Part shown: positions 15,706-26,317 of the stretch, in pieces | How positions within the stretch are numbered: position 1 is the stretch's first letter | How the letters are laid out: every line of letters begins with the position of its first letter | From: an uncultured Eisenbergiella sp. | GTDB lineage: Bacteria > Bacillota > Clostridia > Lachnospirales > Lachnospiraceae | NCBI GenBank assembly: GCA_947631815.1 | Contig: CANRMT010000015.1 | Location: 1 to 37,470 of the forward strand | Direction: 5' to 3' | Length of the DNA stretch: 37,470 bases | Translations under genes and position numbers: made by a program | Notes under the pieces: generated by a model | Database searches by the model: none | The model's input: the letters and a program-made list of their open reading frames with translations, nothing else | Told to the model about the DNA's origin: nothing

Positions 15706-16649
15706 GGTTCCCCGTTCAGGATCCGTATCACACAGGCCAGCTCTTCCGCCTTTACTTTCTCCGGGAACCGTCCCGCCTTCACGCAGTCCGCAAAATACCG
15801 GAGCTCGTTGGCATATGCGTTGCTCTTCGGCAGTTGGATGGAGCCCGTGTCTTTATCGCTGGGAGAGGACAGATCCAGCACATTTCCGTCCTTTTCATAG
15901 ATCGTCAGCTTCCCCTTCTGCCAGGCCGCCACCGCCCGCTCGAACTGGAACACAAATCCGGCGGTGAACGGATAGGGGGCCGCGTACCAGGAGGCCTCCG
16001 CCGAAATGAAAAATCCGTCGTATTCGTATACCGCATGGAGATAGTCCTGATCCGGCCGCCTGCTGCGGTGCGTCACCGCCTTCCGGGGCTCCCCGAAGGC
16101 ATAGACCATGAAATCCAGATCGTGAATGTGCAGGTCGTAGGGCACCAGGCCGCTGCGCGCCTCATCCCGCATCCAGTTGTCCCAGCTCCATCCGGGGATA
16201 TTGCCCAGCCTGGACATGGTGCCGGACAGGAGCTTCCCGTACTTCCCGGAATCATAGAGCTCCCTGATCAGCTCATATTCCGGCCAGAAACGCAGCACCT
16301 GCGCCACCATGAAATTCACATGGTTCCGATGCGCGCAGGAATAGACCCGCTCCACATCCCCGGCATGCAGGGAAACCGGCTTTTCCGTCACCACATGGAT
16401 CCCCCGCTCCATGGCCCGGACCGCGAAATCCGCATGCAGATAGGTCGGCAGACAGATATCCAGGATATCCAGCCGCTCCCGGTCCAGCATTTCCTCAAAA
16501 TCCGTATACAGATGCCTGTCCGGATACTTTTCCAGACATTCCTTCCTGATATCGCAAAGCGCCGCGAGTTCGACGTCTTCCATCCCGTCCCACGCGGGTA
16601 TATGGGCGCCGCTGATGCCTCCCACGCCCACCAGTCCGACTCTGATCAT
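15699..16649 (-). CDS. Gfo/Idh/MocA family oxidoreductase
   Basis: A 316-aa NAD(P)-dependent sugar or polyol dehydrogenase. The Rossmann motif VGLVGVGGISGAH starts at residue 4, and the catalytic EKPVSLHAGDVE stretch lies near residue 98. The C-terminal domain has the open-sheet pattern with DLHIHDLDFMVYAFG. The substrate cannot be read from the sequence; relatives act on inositols, glucosides, glucuronides or sugar acids. It follows a TIM-barrel isomerase by 97 bp in the same transcript, a pairing common in minor-sugar pathways. Its last codons lie in a tandem repeat. Confidence 0.88.
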   Translation of the reverse strand: MIRVGLVGVGGISGAHIPAWDGMEDVELAALCDIRKECLEKYPDRHLYTDFEEMLDRERLDILDICLPTYLHADFAVRAMERGIHVVTEKPVSLHAGDVERVYSCAHRNHVNFMVAQVLRFWPEYELIRELYDSGKYGKLLSGTMSRLGNIPGWSWDNWMRDEARSGLVPYDLHIHDLDFMVYAFGEPRKAVTHRSRRPDQDYLHAVYEYDGFFISAEASWYAAPYPFTAGFVFQFERAVAAWQKGKLTIYEKDGNVLDLSSPSDKDTGSIQLPKSNAYANELRYFADCVKAGRFPEKVKAEELACVIRILNGEPA

Positions 16650-16746
16650 ACCGTTCCCTCCCTGAAATGCGCCGCCCGATCCCGGGGCCGCGCACAGACA
16701 GCCTTCTCGGGCCGCACTGATGCAGTGCGCTCAAACCGCGGCGCGC

Positions 16747-17595
16747 TCACGCTCCGTAAACCTCCTCGATGATCCCCTGAAGATAGGCGCGGGATTCCAG
16801 GATGTCCCGAAGCTGCTGTTCCCCTTCGATCTCCCGCTCGATGGTCACATGGGAATCATAGCCCAGCTCCTTCAGTTTCCGGAAAAGGGCGGCGAAATCC
16901 ACCTTTCCCTCGCCGATCCGCACTTCCTCCCCGAGATCGTGTCCGTTGACCGGATACCGGCCGTCCTTCGCATGGAGGTTGCGGACATATTTCCCGAATA
17001 CATCCAGCGCGTCCACGGGATTGGCCTTGCCGTACAGGATCACGTTGGCCGTGTCCAGGTTCACTCCCAGATTATCGCAGCCCACCTGTTCAAAACAGCG
17101 CAGCAGCGTCACCGGCGTCTCCTGTCCGGTCTCAAACAAAAGCCACTGCCCCTGGGCCTTCAGATGCTGCGCCACCGTGCGCACCGCCACGCAGAAGCCC
17201 GCAAAATTCGGATCGTTCGGATTCTCCGGGATAAAGCCCATGTGGGTCACAACGTCGGTGATCCCCAGCCTGCGGGCGAAGTCCGCCCCCGCGCACAGCT
17301 GCTCCACGCGCATCTGCCGATACTCCGGCGGCACCAGCCCCAGCGTGAGCTGTCCGTCATAAAAATCCCACACCCTGGGCCCCGTCCAGCCGCACCAGAA
17401 CGCGGACGGCACGACGCCGTACCGCTCCAGCAGCGCCTTCAGCCGCGCCGCGTTTTCCTCCGTCCACAGCTCCGGCTTCCAGCCCAAAAGCTGACAGGTT
17501 TCAAATCCGTTCTCCCGCAGCACGGCGAACTTCCCTTCCATCTCCTCCACGGAATTGAAGTATACGCAGGTGCCGATCTTCGGCATTTTCCCCAT
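16747..17595 (-). CDS. Sugar phosphate isomerase/epimerase-like TIM-barrel protein
   Basis: A 282-aa xylose-isomerase-like TIM barrel (IolE/Hyi type). Metal-binding acidic and histidine residues appear in order: LLFETGQET, VNLDTANVILYG, NLHAKDGRYP and the last strand VTIEREIEG. Such proteins isomerise or epimerise keto sugars or dehydrate inosose; the substrate here is unknown. The ATG at 17595 has AGGGGGA 8 nt upstream; the frame stays open to 17691, but that region holds the promoter. It is the first gene of the two-gene sugar module and no transporter or regulator accompanies it. Confidence 0.85.
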   Translation of the reverse strand: MGKMPKIGTCVYFNSVEEMEGKFAVLRENGFETCQLLGWKPELWTEENAARLKALLERYGVVPSAFWCGWTGPRVWDFYDGQLTLGLVPPEYRQMRVEQLCAGADFARRLGITDVVTHMGFIPENPNDPNFAGFCVAVRTVAQHLKAQGQWLLFETGQETPVTLLRCFEQVGCDNLGVNLDTANVILYGKANPVDALDVFGKYVRNLHAKDGRYPVNGHDLGEEVRIGEGKVDFAALFRKLKELGYDSHVTIEREIEGEQQLRDILESRAYLQGIIEEVYGA

Positions 17596-17662
17596 GATCC
17601 GTTCCCCCTTCCCTTCGGCAGGGCCGCATCCGCGGTCCCGTTTTCCCAGATGTAACAGCTTT

Positions 17663-17691
17663 ATCATATCCGAAGGCCGGAATATTTTCAA
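17663..17691 (-). promoter_or_regulatory. Promoter of the sugar module
   Basis: The minus strand reads TTGAAA, 17 nt, TATGAT, 68 nt before the isomerase ATG and downstream of the dnaJ terminator. The module, and possibly prmA and the genes after it, can therefore be transcribed without the heat-shock operon. Confidence 0.75.
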
Positions 17692-17733
17692 GCATAACGG
17701 CGCATTTCCGGAAAATTTTCAGGACGGCATCAC

Positions 17734-17814
17734 AAAAAAAGAAGCATATCTGGAACCGGCCGCCCTGCCTGTACGGAAAGATACAGACGCGGCCAACGGC
17801 TCCGATATGCTTCT
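17734..17814 (-). terminator. Long branched terminator of the heat-shock operon
   Basis: An 11-bp perfect outer stem (AGAAGCATATC with GATATGCTTCT, 17740-17750 and 17804-17814) extends with a GGCCGC/GCGGCC stem and an inner small hairpin (CTGTA...TACAG). On the minus strand it is followed by seven T. It lies 22 bp after the dnaJ stop. Confidence 0.88.
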
Positions 17815-17836
17815 GTCTCATCACAAAGTCCGGATA

Positions 17837-19003
17837 TTATTTAAAAAAGCCCCGTTTCCTTTTCTCCCTCGGCGCTTCGCCGTTTTTGAGCCGTTCGGAT
17901 GCATGCAGACTGTCGCCGGTCTCCTCGTCGAACCTGCGGAGCAGCTCCTTCGCTTCGGCCGAAAGACGCTCCGGCGTCTGCACCACCAGCGTGACATAAT
18001 GATCGCCCCGCACCTCGGGATTGCGCAGATTGGGAACGCCCTTGCCCTTCAGCCGGATCCTGGTATCGGTCTGGGTGCCCGCCTTCACATCGTAGACCAC
18101 CTTGCCGTCCACCGTATCGATCACCACTTCGCCGCCCAGCGCCGCCACCGCAAAGGATACCGGCACCGTGGAATAAATGTTCACGTCCTGGCGCTGGAAG
18201 ATCGGATGCTGTCCCACCAGCACCTCCACCAGCACATCGCCTCTGGGACCGCCGTTGACACCCGGCTCTCCCTGGCCCGCCAGCCGCTTGCACTGCCCGT
18301 TGTCGATACCGGCCGGGATGGAAACCTCGTATTTCTTCCGGATCGGCACATAGCCGGTTCCCCGGCAGTCCGGGCACTTCTCCCGGATCACCTTCCCGGT
18401 CCCGCCGCAGTCCGGACAGGTCTGCACATTGCGCACCGTGCCGAAGAAGGACTGCTGGGTGAACACCACCTGACCCTTGCCGCCGCACTTGGAGCAGGTC
18501 TCCGGGCTGGTCCCGGGCTTCGCTCCGCTGCCGTGACAGGTCTTGCACTCCTCCTTGACCGTCAGCTCGACCTCCTTCGTGGTGCCGAAGACCGCCTCCT
18601 CAAAGGTGATCCGCACGCTGGTGCGCAGATTGGCCCCCTTGGCCGGGCCGCTCCTGCCGCCCCCGCCTCTTCTGCTGCCGCCGAAGAGATCGCCGAATAT
18701 ATCTCCGAAGAGATCGCCGAAATCGGCGCCGCTGAAATCAAAACCGCCGAAACCGCCGCCTCCTGCGCCGCCTTCAAACGCTGCATGGCCGAACTGATCA
18801 TACTGACGCCGCTTCTCGGGATCGCTCAGGACCGCGTAAGCTTCGGAAGCCTCTTTAAACTTCTTCTCCGCTTCCTTATCCCCGGGGTTCATGTCGGGAT
18901 GATATTTCTTCGCCAGGACTCTGTATGCCTTTTTCAGAGCGGCGTCATCCGCCTTCCTGTCCACGCCGAGGACCTCATAATAATCTCTTTTCTGTTCCGC
19001 CAT
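17837..19003 (-). CDS. dnaJ: DnaJ chaperone
   Basis: The J-domain co-chaperone of DnaK. The J-domain has HPD at residues 35-37, a long Gly/Phe-rich stretch follows ([19 protein letters not shown]), then four CxxCxGxG zinc motifs ([32 protein letters not shown]) and the C-terminal substrate domains. The 388-aa length is normal. AAAGGAG 7 nt upstream selects the ATG at 19003; the one at 19009 is too close. It is the last gene of hrcA-grpE-dnaK-dnaJ. Confidence 0.97.
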   Translation of the reverse strand: MAEQKRDYYEVLGVDRKADDAALKKAYRVLAKKYHPDMNPGDKEAEKKFKEASEAYAVLSDPEKRRQYDQFGHAAFEGGAGGGGFGGFDFSGADFGDLFGDIFGDLFGGSRRGGGGRSGPAKGANLRTSVRITFEEAVFGTTKEVELTVKEECKTCHGSGAKPGTSPETCSKCGGKGQVVFTQQSFFGTVRNVQTCPDCGGTGKVIREKCPDCRGTGYVPIRKKYEVSIPAGIDNGQCKRLAGQGEPGVNGGPRGDVLVEVLVGQHPIFQRQDVNIYSTVPVSFAVAALGGEVVIDTVDGKVVYDVKAGTQTDTRIRLKGKGVPNLRNPEVRGDHYVTLVVQTPERLSAEAKELLRRFDEETGDSLHASERLKNGEAPREKRKRGFFK

Positions 19004-19021
19004 TCCCATACTCCTTTAAAT

Positions 19022-19075
19022 GTGCGCCGCCGGGCGCACTGCGCACAAACGGGGGGCCAAACCGATGGCCCCCGT
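19022..19075 (-). promoter_or_regulatory. Two hairpins in the dnaK-dnaJ gap
   Basis: In the transcript, a GC-rich hairpin (19049-19075, ACGGGGGCC with GGCCCCCCGT) is followed by a second, GTGCGCC/GGCGCAC (19022-19039), ending just before the dnaJ ribosome binding site. There is no clear T run, so these look more like mRNA-stability, processing or partial attenuation structures than full terminators. The whole gap is 225 bp, long for this operon. Confidence 0.6.
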
Positions 19076-19228
19076 ATGTCCGCCGCTGCCGTCTTTTCAG
19101 TCCCGGCGTCTTCGCGCCGTTTTATCCGCGCTGTCCGTACGAAACGCGCTGCCGATATCCCCATCCGCACGGATGCTTCCCGGATATCCGCCCGCCGCAG
19201 GGAGCGCGCTTTCATCATCCGCCGTCCG

Positions 19229-21121
<1,893 letters not shown>

Positions 21122-21223
21122 CTATCTGAAATGATCTTTTTTCTATTGAAAATGCCTTCGCGCTCTGCGCTGCCGCATTTACGGCCTCTTTCTGTCCGGG
21201 GAAGCGCTCCCCGTCCCTTCCCG

Positions 21224-21997
21224 CTACTGCACCACCGCCACCAGGCTGTGACGCACCACGGTATCCCGGTACATATAGCCCTTCTGGAGCTCCTGCGCCA
21301 CCGTGCCGGATTCCAGCTCGTCGTTCTCCACCTGCATCACCGCGTTGTGCAGATCCGGATCGAACGGCTTGCCGACGGCTTCGATGGGCTTCACGCCCAG
21401 ATTCTCCAGCTCCTTCAGAAACTGCTTATAGATCTTGGTCATACCGTCCACAAAGGGCTCGCTCTTCTGCTCCTCCGGGACCATCGCCAGCCCCCGCTCG
21501 AAATTGTCCACCACCGGCAGGATCTTCTCGATCACACTCCTGGCTCCGGTTTCATACATGGCGGACTTTTCCTTGTCCGTGCGCTTGCGGAAGTTCTCGA
21601 ATTCCGCCATCTGGCGCATCACCCGGTCCTGCAGCTCCGCGATCTGTGTCTTCAGCGCATCGTCTTTTTTGTCCTTCTTGCGGGAAAAGAACCCCTTCTT
21701 CTCTTTGGTCTCCCCGCCGTCCTGTGCGCCGTCGTCCTCCGCGGCCTCCTCCGGCTGCTCTTCGGCCGCTTCCGCGTCCGCGCCGCCGTCCTGCTCCGTC
21801 TGTTCCGCTTCCGCCGCGCCCTCAGCCTGCGCCGTCTCCGCCGCATCCGGATCCTGCGCGCCGCCGTCCTGAACAGGCTGCTCCGCTTCGCCGCCCGGGC
21901 CCTCTTCCTGCGCTGTCCCGGTCTGTCCGTCCGATTCCGCGCCTTCTTCTATGATCTCTTCCTGATCCAGATCCTTTTCCTCTGCCATATCATCCAT
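21224..21997 (-). CDS. grpE: GrpE nucleotide exchange factor with a long acidic N-terminus
   Basis: It releases ADP from DnaK. The C-terminal GrpE core is clear (QMAEFENFRKRTDKEK, FERGLAM, PFDPDLHNAVMQVE and TVVRHSLVAVVQ). The first 100 or so residues are rich in Glu, Ala, Asp, Gln and Gly; bacterial GrpE usually has about 40-60 such residues, so the tail is long. Two adjacent ATGs (22000, 21997) and one at 21988 could start it; AGGA at a spacing of 7 favours 21997. The start overlaps the hrcA 3' end, suggesting coupling. Confidence 0.95.
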   Translation of the reverse strand: MDDMAEEKDLDQEEIIEEGAESDGQTGTAQEEGPGGEAEQPVQDGGAQDPDAAETAQAEGAAEAEQTEQDGGADAEAAEEQPEEAAEDDGAQDGGETKEKKGFFSRKKDKKDDALKTQIAELQDRVMRQMAEFENFRKRTDKEKSAMYETGARSVIEKILPVVDNFERGLAMVPEEQKSEPFVDGMTKIYKQFLKELENLGVKPIEAVGKPFDPDLHNAVMQVENDELESGTVAQELQKGYMYRDTVVRHSLVAVVQ

Positions 21998-23078
21998 CAT
22001 CCTTTCCTATCCCTGTCAGGCCGCCCGCATCGGCATCCGTGCCGCCCTGCTGCTTCCCGTATATCGAATCCAGCTGGCTCATCAGCGTCTTCAGCGTGCC
22101 GATGACCTTATCATAATCCATCCGCTTCGGGCCGATGATGCCGATGGTGCCGCGCATCCCGTCCCCCAGCTCGTAGGTGGCCGTGACCACGCTGCAGTCC
22201 TTCATGGACTGGACCGGCGTCTCGCTGCCGATGTAAACCTGGATCCCGGTATTGCCCTCATCCGACATCGTCTCGGCCACCAGCTCGCCCAGCGCGTGCT
22301 CCTCTTCAAAAATGTTGATCAGCTCGCTGGCCTTCTCCCGGTTGTCCGTCAGCTCCGGATACTTCAGCATGTTGTTCCGGCCGCTGGTGTAGATCTTCAG
22401 ATCCTCGTCCGAGCGGATCGCCTCCGCCACCGCGTCGATCACCTCGCCCACGATGCCGCTGTGGATCCCGGCCTGCCGCTTCAGCTCCGCGATCATCGCC
22501 AGATTGATCTCATCGATGCTGAGCCCGTTCAGATGCGTGTTGAGAAGGATGTTCAGCTTCAGCACCGTCTCCGCATCCAGCGACTCGTCCACATGCAGAA
22601 TGGTGTTCTTGATGACATTGCCCTCCACCACGATGACGGCCAGCAGCTGTCCCGCCTCCACCTGGGAAAGCTGGATGAACTTCAGCTTGCTGCCCCTGTA
22701 CCGGGGAGCGGTCACCATGGCGGCGTAATTGGTATTGGCCGCGAGGACCTTGGCGACACGCTTGAGCATGGTGTCCATCTTCTCGTCCTTCTCGCCCAGC
22801 AGCCCTTTGAGCTCCTCGATCTCCCTCTCCTTCTCCTCCAGCATCGTGTCCACATAGAAACGATACCCCTTGTCCGAAGGGATCCGGCCCGCCGAAGTAT
22901 AGGGCTGGACGATATAGCCCATCTCTTCCAGATCGGACATCTCGTTGCGGATGGTGGCGGAGCTCAGGTTCAGGTCGGTATACTTGGATATCGTCCTGCT
23001 GCCCACCGGCTCGCCGGTCTCCAGATAATTGCGGATGACAGCCTGCAGGATCTTCTGTTTTCTTTCATCCAGTTCCAT
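21990..23078 (-). CDS. hrcA: HrcA heat-shock repressor
   Basis: A repressor that binds CIRCE and shuts off class I heat-shock genes; in B. subtilis its activity depends on GroEL. The N-terminal winged helix (LSSATIRNEMSDLEEMGYIVQPYTSAGRIPSDKGYRFYV) is characteristic, followed by the GAF-like and dimerisation parts, 362 aa in all. The ATG at 23078 gives the usual MELDERKQKIL start; the open frame runs 11 codons further up. It is the first gene of the operon, directly behind its own operator. Confidence 0.96.
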   Translation of the reverse strand: MELDERKQKILQAVIRNYLETGEPVGSRTISKYTDLNLSSATIRNEMSDLEEMGYIVQPYTSAGRIPSDKGYRFYVDTMLEEKEREIEELKGLLGEKDEKMDTMLKRVAKVLAANTNYAAMVTAPRYRGSKLKFIQLSQVEAGQLLAVIVVEGNVIKNTILHVDESLDAETVLKLNILLNTHLNGLSIDEINLAMIAELKRQAGIHSGIVGEVIDAVAEAIRSDEDLKIYTSGRNNMLKYPELTDNREKASELINIFEEEHALGELVAETMSDEGNTGIQVYIGSETPVQSMKDCSVVTATYELGDGMRGTIGIIGPKRMDYDKVIGTLKTLMSQLDSIYGKQQGGTDADAGGLTGIGKDDG

Positions 23079-23156
23079 CTCCACACCCCCGCGCACCGCG
23101 CCGTCCGACATATAAATGGGGAAGGAATGACGGGTCTTCCCTCCTCTTTGTCTTTA

Positions 23157-23183
23157 TTAGCACTCTCCGTCTTCGAGTGCTAA
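23157..23183. promoter_or_regulatory. CIRCE operator
   Basis: A perfect match to the CIRCE inverted repeat: TTAGCACTC, 9 nt, GAGTGCTAA. It lies between the operon promoter and hrcA, so HrcA bound here would block transcription of its own operon. Confidence 0.98.
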
Positions 23184-23198
23184 CATCTTCTGATGCTA

Positions 23199-23227
23199 AA
23201 GATACCACTATCCCTTTCTATTGTCAA
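23199..23227 (-). promoter_or_regulatory. Promoter of the hrcA operon
   Basis: The minus strand reads TTGACA, 17 nt, TATCTT. Transcription would start about 7 nt after the -10 box, right at the CIRCE operator. The remaining gap to 23343 is AT-rich, then GC-rich, with nothing else recognised. Confidence 0.85.
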
Positions 23228-23342
23228 CATTTTTTTCCAAAAATACTTATGAAGAAACTGTGAAAAAAATATGAAAATCAGGAAGTCGGGAAAAGTCGGC
23301 GCGAATTCCCTTCAGCGGGATCGCCCTCGAAGGCCCTTCGGA

Positions 23343-23376
23343 CAACAAAACGGGCGCCGCACACCGCGCAGCGCCC
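23343..23376 (-). terminator. Terminator after the VOC gene
   Basis: The minus strand carries GGGCGC, a 13-nt loop, GCGCCC, then GTTTTGTTGT. The 6-bp stem is short but GC-only. It lies 51 bp after the VOC stop and would end the ABC transporter transcript. Confidence 0.6.
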
Positions 23377-23427
23377 TCCCATGCCGTTATTCCGTTTTCC
23401 CACGGGCCCGGCGGCCCGGCAGCCGCC

Positions 23428-23820
23428 TTACATGCCCGGCGTATAATTCACTTCCATCACGATATCCTCAAAGGTGACGGCGCGCACTTCCCCCCGTCCT
23501 TCCGGAGAAGAGGGCTCATAGAGGATACGGTAGCCGTCCGCCTTGAACTTCGCGACGATCCCGTCCAGCTCTTCCCTGGTCGATGTCCGGACGCAGATGT
23601 GTGCCAGCCCTGTGCGGTTCGGATCCTTCGGCCCGTCCACCATCTCCGGCTTCGTCATCAGCTCCAGCCACGGCCCGTCCCCCATCGTCATGATATAAGA
23701 ATAATACTGATTTTCTTCCTCATTATAGGTCTTCAGCACCCGGGCCCCGAAATACTCTTCGAAAAACCGCTTCGCGCCCTCCAGATCCTTTACAAAAATT
23801 CCCACATTCCCGATCTTCAT
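23428..23820 (-). CDS. VOC (glyoxalase/bleomycin-resistance) family protein
   Basis: A 130-aa vicinal oxygen chelate protein with two beta-alpha-beta-beta-beta units. The first starts IGNVGIFVKDLEGAKRFFEEYFG, the second GLAHICVRTSTREELDGIV, and metal-site candidates include the histidine in AHICV and the glutamate in VMEVNY. The reaction is unknown; the family includes glyoxalase I, methylmalonyl-CoA epimerase and dioxygenases. AAAGGAG 8 nt upstream supports the start. It is the last gene after an amino acid ABC transporter, 55 bp behind, with no promoter seen between. Confidence 0.85.
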   Translation of the reverse strand: MKIGNVGIFVKDLEGAKRFFEEYFGARVLKTYNEEENQYYSYIMTMGDGPWLELMTKPEMVDGPKDPNRTGLAHICVRTSTREELDGIVAKFKADGYRILYEPSSPEGRGEVRAVTFEDIVMEVNYTPGM

Positions 23821-23875
23821 GTCAAAAACTCCTTTCCAAGTTGATCAAGTCCGCGGCATCCCGCCGCTTCACGCT

Positions 23876-24619
23876 TCAGCCGCAGTCGTCCGTCACCGTC
23901 CGCAGGAACCGTTTCGTGGCCTCCTGCTTCGGATGATTGAAAAATTCCGCCGCCGGAGCATCCTCCACGACCACGCCGCCTTCCATGAAGATCACCCGGT
24001 TGGCCACATTGCGGGCGAATCCCATTTCGTGCGTCACCACCACCATCGTGATCCCGTCCGCGGCAAGCTGGGTCAGGATGTTCAGCACCTCCCGCGTCAA
24101 CTCCGGATCCAGGGACGAGGTGGGCTCATCCAGCAGGAGCACATCCGGCCGAAAGGCGATGGATCTGGCGATGGCGGCGCGCTGCTGCTGTCCCCCCGAG
24201 AGCTGGTCGGGGTAATAATCGGCGCGCTCCAGCATATCCACCTTTTCCAGCACCGCGTCCGTGATCTTCTCCGCTTCCGCCCTGTCCATGTGCCGCGCGG
24301 TCACCAGCCCTTCCATCACGTTCTGGCGCACGGTCATGTTCCGGAACAGATTGAAATTCTGAAACACATATCCCAGCCGCATGCGGAGACGGCGGATCTC
24401 GGAGCCCTTCAGCCTGGTGATATCCTTTTCGAAGTCGAAGAAGCGGATCGTGCCGCCGTCCGCTTTATGCAGAAAGCTGATGCTGCGCAGCAGCGTGGTC
24501 TTCCCCGAGCCGCTGCTGCCGACGATGGCGATCACCTCGCCCTTATCCACTCTGAAATTGATATCCTTGAGCACCTGGTTCGCCCCGTAGCTGCACCGCA
24601 GGTTTTTCACTTCCAACAT
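23876..24619 (-). CDS. Polar amino acid ABC transporter, ATP-binding protein
   Basis: The ATPase of an amino acid importer, 247 aa. Walker A is GSSGSGKT (residues 34-41), the signature LSGGQQQR, Walker B VLLLDEPTSSLD and the switch histidine VVTHEM are all intact. The closest type is the GlnQ/HisP/TcyC group. The ATG at 24619 has GAGGAGAG 5 nt upstream; the frame begins 5 codons earlier without a binding site. It overlaps no gene but follows the permease stop by 11 bp. Confidence 0.95.
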   Translation of the reverse strand: MLEVKNLRCSYGANQVLKDINFRVDKGEVIAIVGSSGSGKTTLLRSISFLHKADGGTIRFFDFEKDITRLKGSEIRRLRMRLGYVFQNFNLFRNMTVRQNVMEGLVTARHMDRAEAEKITDAVLEKVDMLERADYYPDQLSGGQQQRAAIARSIAFRPDVLLLDEPTSSLDPELTREVLNILTQLAADGITMVVVTHEMGFARNVANRVIFMEGGVVVEDAPAAEFFNHPKQEATKRFLRTVTDDCG

Positions 24620-24630
24620 AGATACTCTCC

Positions 24631-25305
24631 TCACTCAGTCAGGGGCTGTTTCCAGCTGAGCCGCTTTTCCAGATATCTCTGCAGCAATGTGAGCGCCGTG
24701 TTCAGCATCAGGTAGATCAGAGCCGCCTCGCAGTAGAGCGCCAGCGGTTCAAACGTCCTGGCCGCGATCTGCTGCGCCGCCTTGAACATCTCCACCACGG
24801 TGATGCTGGCCGCCAGGGAGCTGTCCTTGGTGAGCCCGATCAGCGAGCCGAACAGCGTCGGGAACGCGATCTTGGCCGCCTGCGGCAGCACGATGCGCGT
24901 CATGATCTGAAAATAATTCAGCCCGATCATATATCCCGCCTCCGTCTGCCCTACGGGAACCGCCTGGATCGACGCACGGATCGTCTCGGACATGTACGCC
25001 GCATAGTTCAGGGAAAAGGCGATCACCGCGGAGGGAAACGCATTCAGCGTGATCCCCACCGACGGCAGTCCGAAAAAGATGATATACATCTGGACGATCA
25101 GCGGCGTGCCGCGAAAGATCCACACATAGATGCGCGCGGCGCCGCTCAGGACGCGGATGTTCAGGACCTGGACCAGGGCCAGCAGAAACGCCAGGACCAG
25201 GCTGAGCGCATAAATGCACGCCGTGAGCGGGATCGTGACCTTCACGCAGTAAAGCAGCAGATTGGGCAGAGAGGATGCCAGGATCTCCCAAAGTCTTTCA
25301 CTCAT
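24631..25305 (-). CDS. Polar amino acid ABC transporter, permease
   Basis: A 224-aa HisM/GlnP-type membrane subunit with about five membrane segments (for example YALSLVLAFLLALVQVLNI and SAVIAFSLNYAAYMSETI) and the cytoplasmic contact loop around GLTKDSSLAASITVVEMFKAAQQ. Only one permease gene is present, so it probably acts as a homodimer. AGGAAACGAT precedes the ATG. It sits between the binding protein and the ATPase. Confidence 0.94.
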   Translation of the reverse strand: MSERLWEILASSLPNLLLYCVKVTIPLTACIYALSLVLAFLLALVQVLNIRVLSGAARIYVWIFRGTPLIVQMYIIFFGLPSVGITLNAFPSAVIAFSLNYAAYMSETIRASIQAVPVGQTEAGYMIGLNYFQIMTRIVLPQAAKIAFPTLFGSLIGLTKDSSLAASITVVEMFKAAQQIAARTFEPLALYCEAALIYLMLNTALTLLQRYLEKRLSWKQPLTE

Positions 25306-25322
25306 ATCGTTTCCTAAATTCC

Positions 25323-26201
25323 TTACTCTTCATAGGCGGACGAGGTGTAATCGCCCTGCAGATATTTTTCCGAGAGCTCCTTCAGCGTTCCGTCGTCCCG
25401 CAGCTGCGCCAGCGCCTGATCGACGGCCTCCAGGAAACGCGTCTCTCCCTTGCGGACGGGGATCGCGATCTGATCCTCGGAATCGGGGATCACGAAGGCG
25501 ACCTTCAGCTTGCCCTCCGCATCCGGATGCTCGTCCATATAGGAATTGAGCACCGGAACGCTGGTGCCGCACAGGTCCGCCCTGCCGGAAAGCACCAGCT
25601 CGATGGCCTCGCCGCTGGTATCGATGCCCACGATCTCGGCCCCCATGGATTCATACCAGGGGATAAAGGCGTTGGTGACGTTGGTCGCCACCTTCTTGCC
25701 GTTCAGATCCTCCGCCGACTGAATGCTGTCGTCCTCCGCGCGGACGATCACGCGCCGGGCTTCATAATAATAGGGAGCGGTGAAGTCGTATTTTTCCGCG
25801 CGCTCCTCGGTGATGCTCACCGCGTTGACCACCAGATCGAGCCGTCCGGAGTCGATGCCGATCAGCAGGGAATCCCATGCCGCCTCCACAAACTCGACCT
25901 CCACGCCCAGCTTCTCGGCGACCCGCTCCGCCACCTCCACGTCGAATCCGACGAGCTCGCCGTTTCCGTCATGATAGGTAAAGGGAGGGTATGTGCCCTC
26001 GACGCCGACGACGATCTTCCCGGCCGCCAGAACGCTGTCCAGCTCATCTCCGCCCGCCTCCGCAGAGGTACTTTCGGCGGCTTCCGGCTCCCCGGCAGAC
26101 GCCGCGCCGGAATTCCCCTGGCTCCCGCAGCCGGAGACCAGCGCGATGATCAGCAGCAGCGCCATAATGAACGAGATCTGTTTCTTCTTTCCAACAAACA
26201 T
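25323..26201 (-). CDS. Polar amino acid ABC transporter, substrate-binding lipoprotein
   Basis: An extracellular solute-binding lipoprotein of about 292 aa. A lipoprotein signal with lipobox LVSGC is followed by a low-complexity linker, then the family-3 domain (VGVEGTYPPFTYHDGNGELVGFDVEVAERVAEKLG; WDSLLIGIDSGRLDLVVNAVSIT; YDFTAPYYY). The pattern resembles cystine or other polar amino acid binding proteins such as TcyA, but the ligand cannot be fixed from the sequence. Two starts are possible (26213, 26201); the later gives a normal signal peptide. It is first in the operon, behind a promoter, a dyad and a terminator-like leader hairpin. Confidence 0.93.
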   Translation of the reverse strand: MFVGKKKQISFIMALLLIIALVSGCGSQGNSGAASAGEPEAAESTSAEAGGDELDSVLAAGKIVVGVEGTYPPFTYHDGNGELVGFDVEVAERVAEKLGVEVEFVEAAWDSLLIGIDSGRLDLVVNAVSITEERAEKYDFTAPYYYEARRVIVRAEDDSIQSAEDLNGKKVATNVTNAFIPWYESMGAEIVGIDTSGEAIELVLSGRADLCGTSVPVLNSYMDEHPDAEGKLKVAFVIPDSEDQIAIPVRKGETRFLEAVDQALAQLRDDGTLKELSEKYLQGDYTSSAYEE

Positions 26202-26249
26202 TTTCCTTCCCATCCTTTCATACAGTGATCATTCCGCAGATCCGGACAC

Positions 26250-26279
26250 AAAAAAACCGGGGGCTCAGAAGATTCCCGG
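26250..26279 (-). terminator. Terminator-like hairpin in the ABC transporter leader
   Basis: The minus strand reads CCGGG, a 13-nt loop, CCCGG, then seven T (plus 26250-26256). It lies between the promoter and the first gene, about 40-70 nt after the predicted transcript start. It could be a regulated attenuator of the transporter operon, or simply the end of the uppP transcript, which stops at 26400. The stem is short (5 bp). Confidence 0.55.
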
Positions 26280-26317
26280 ACAAATTCTCTAAAACCGTTC
26301 CTGTCGCAATGTCGGAT

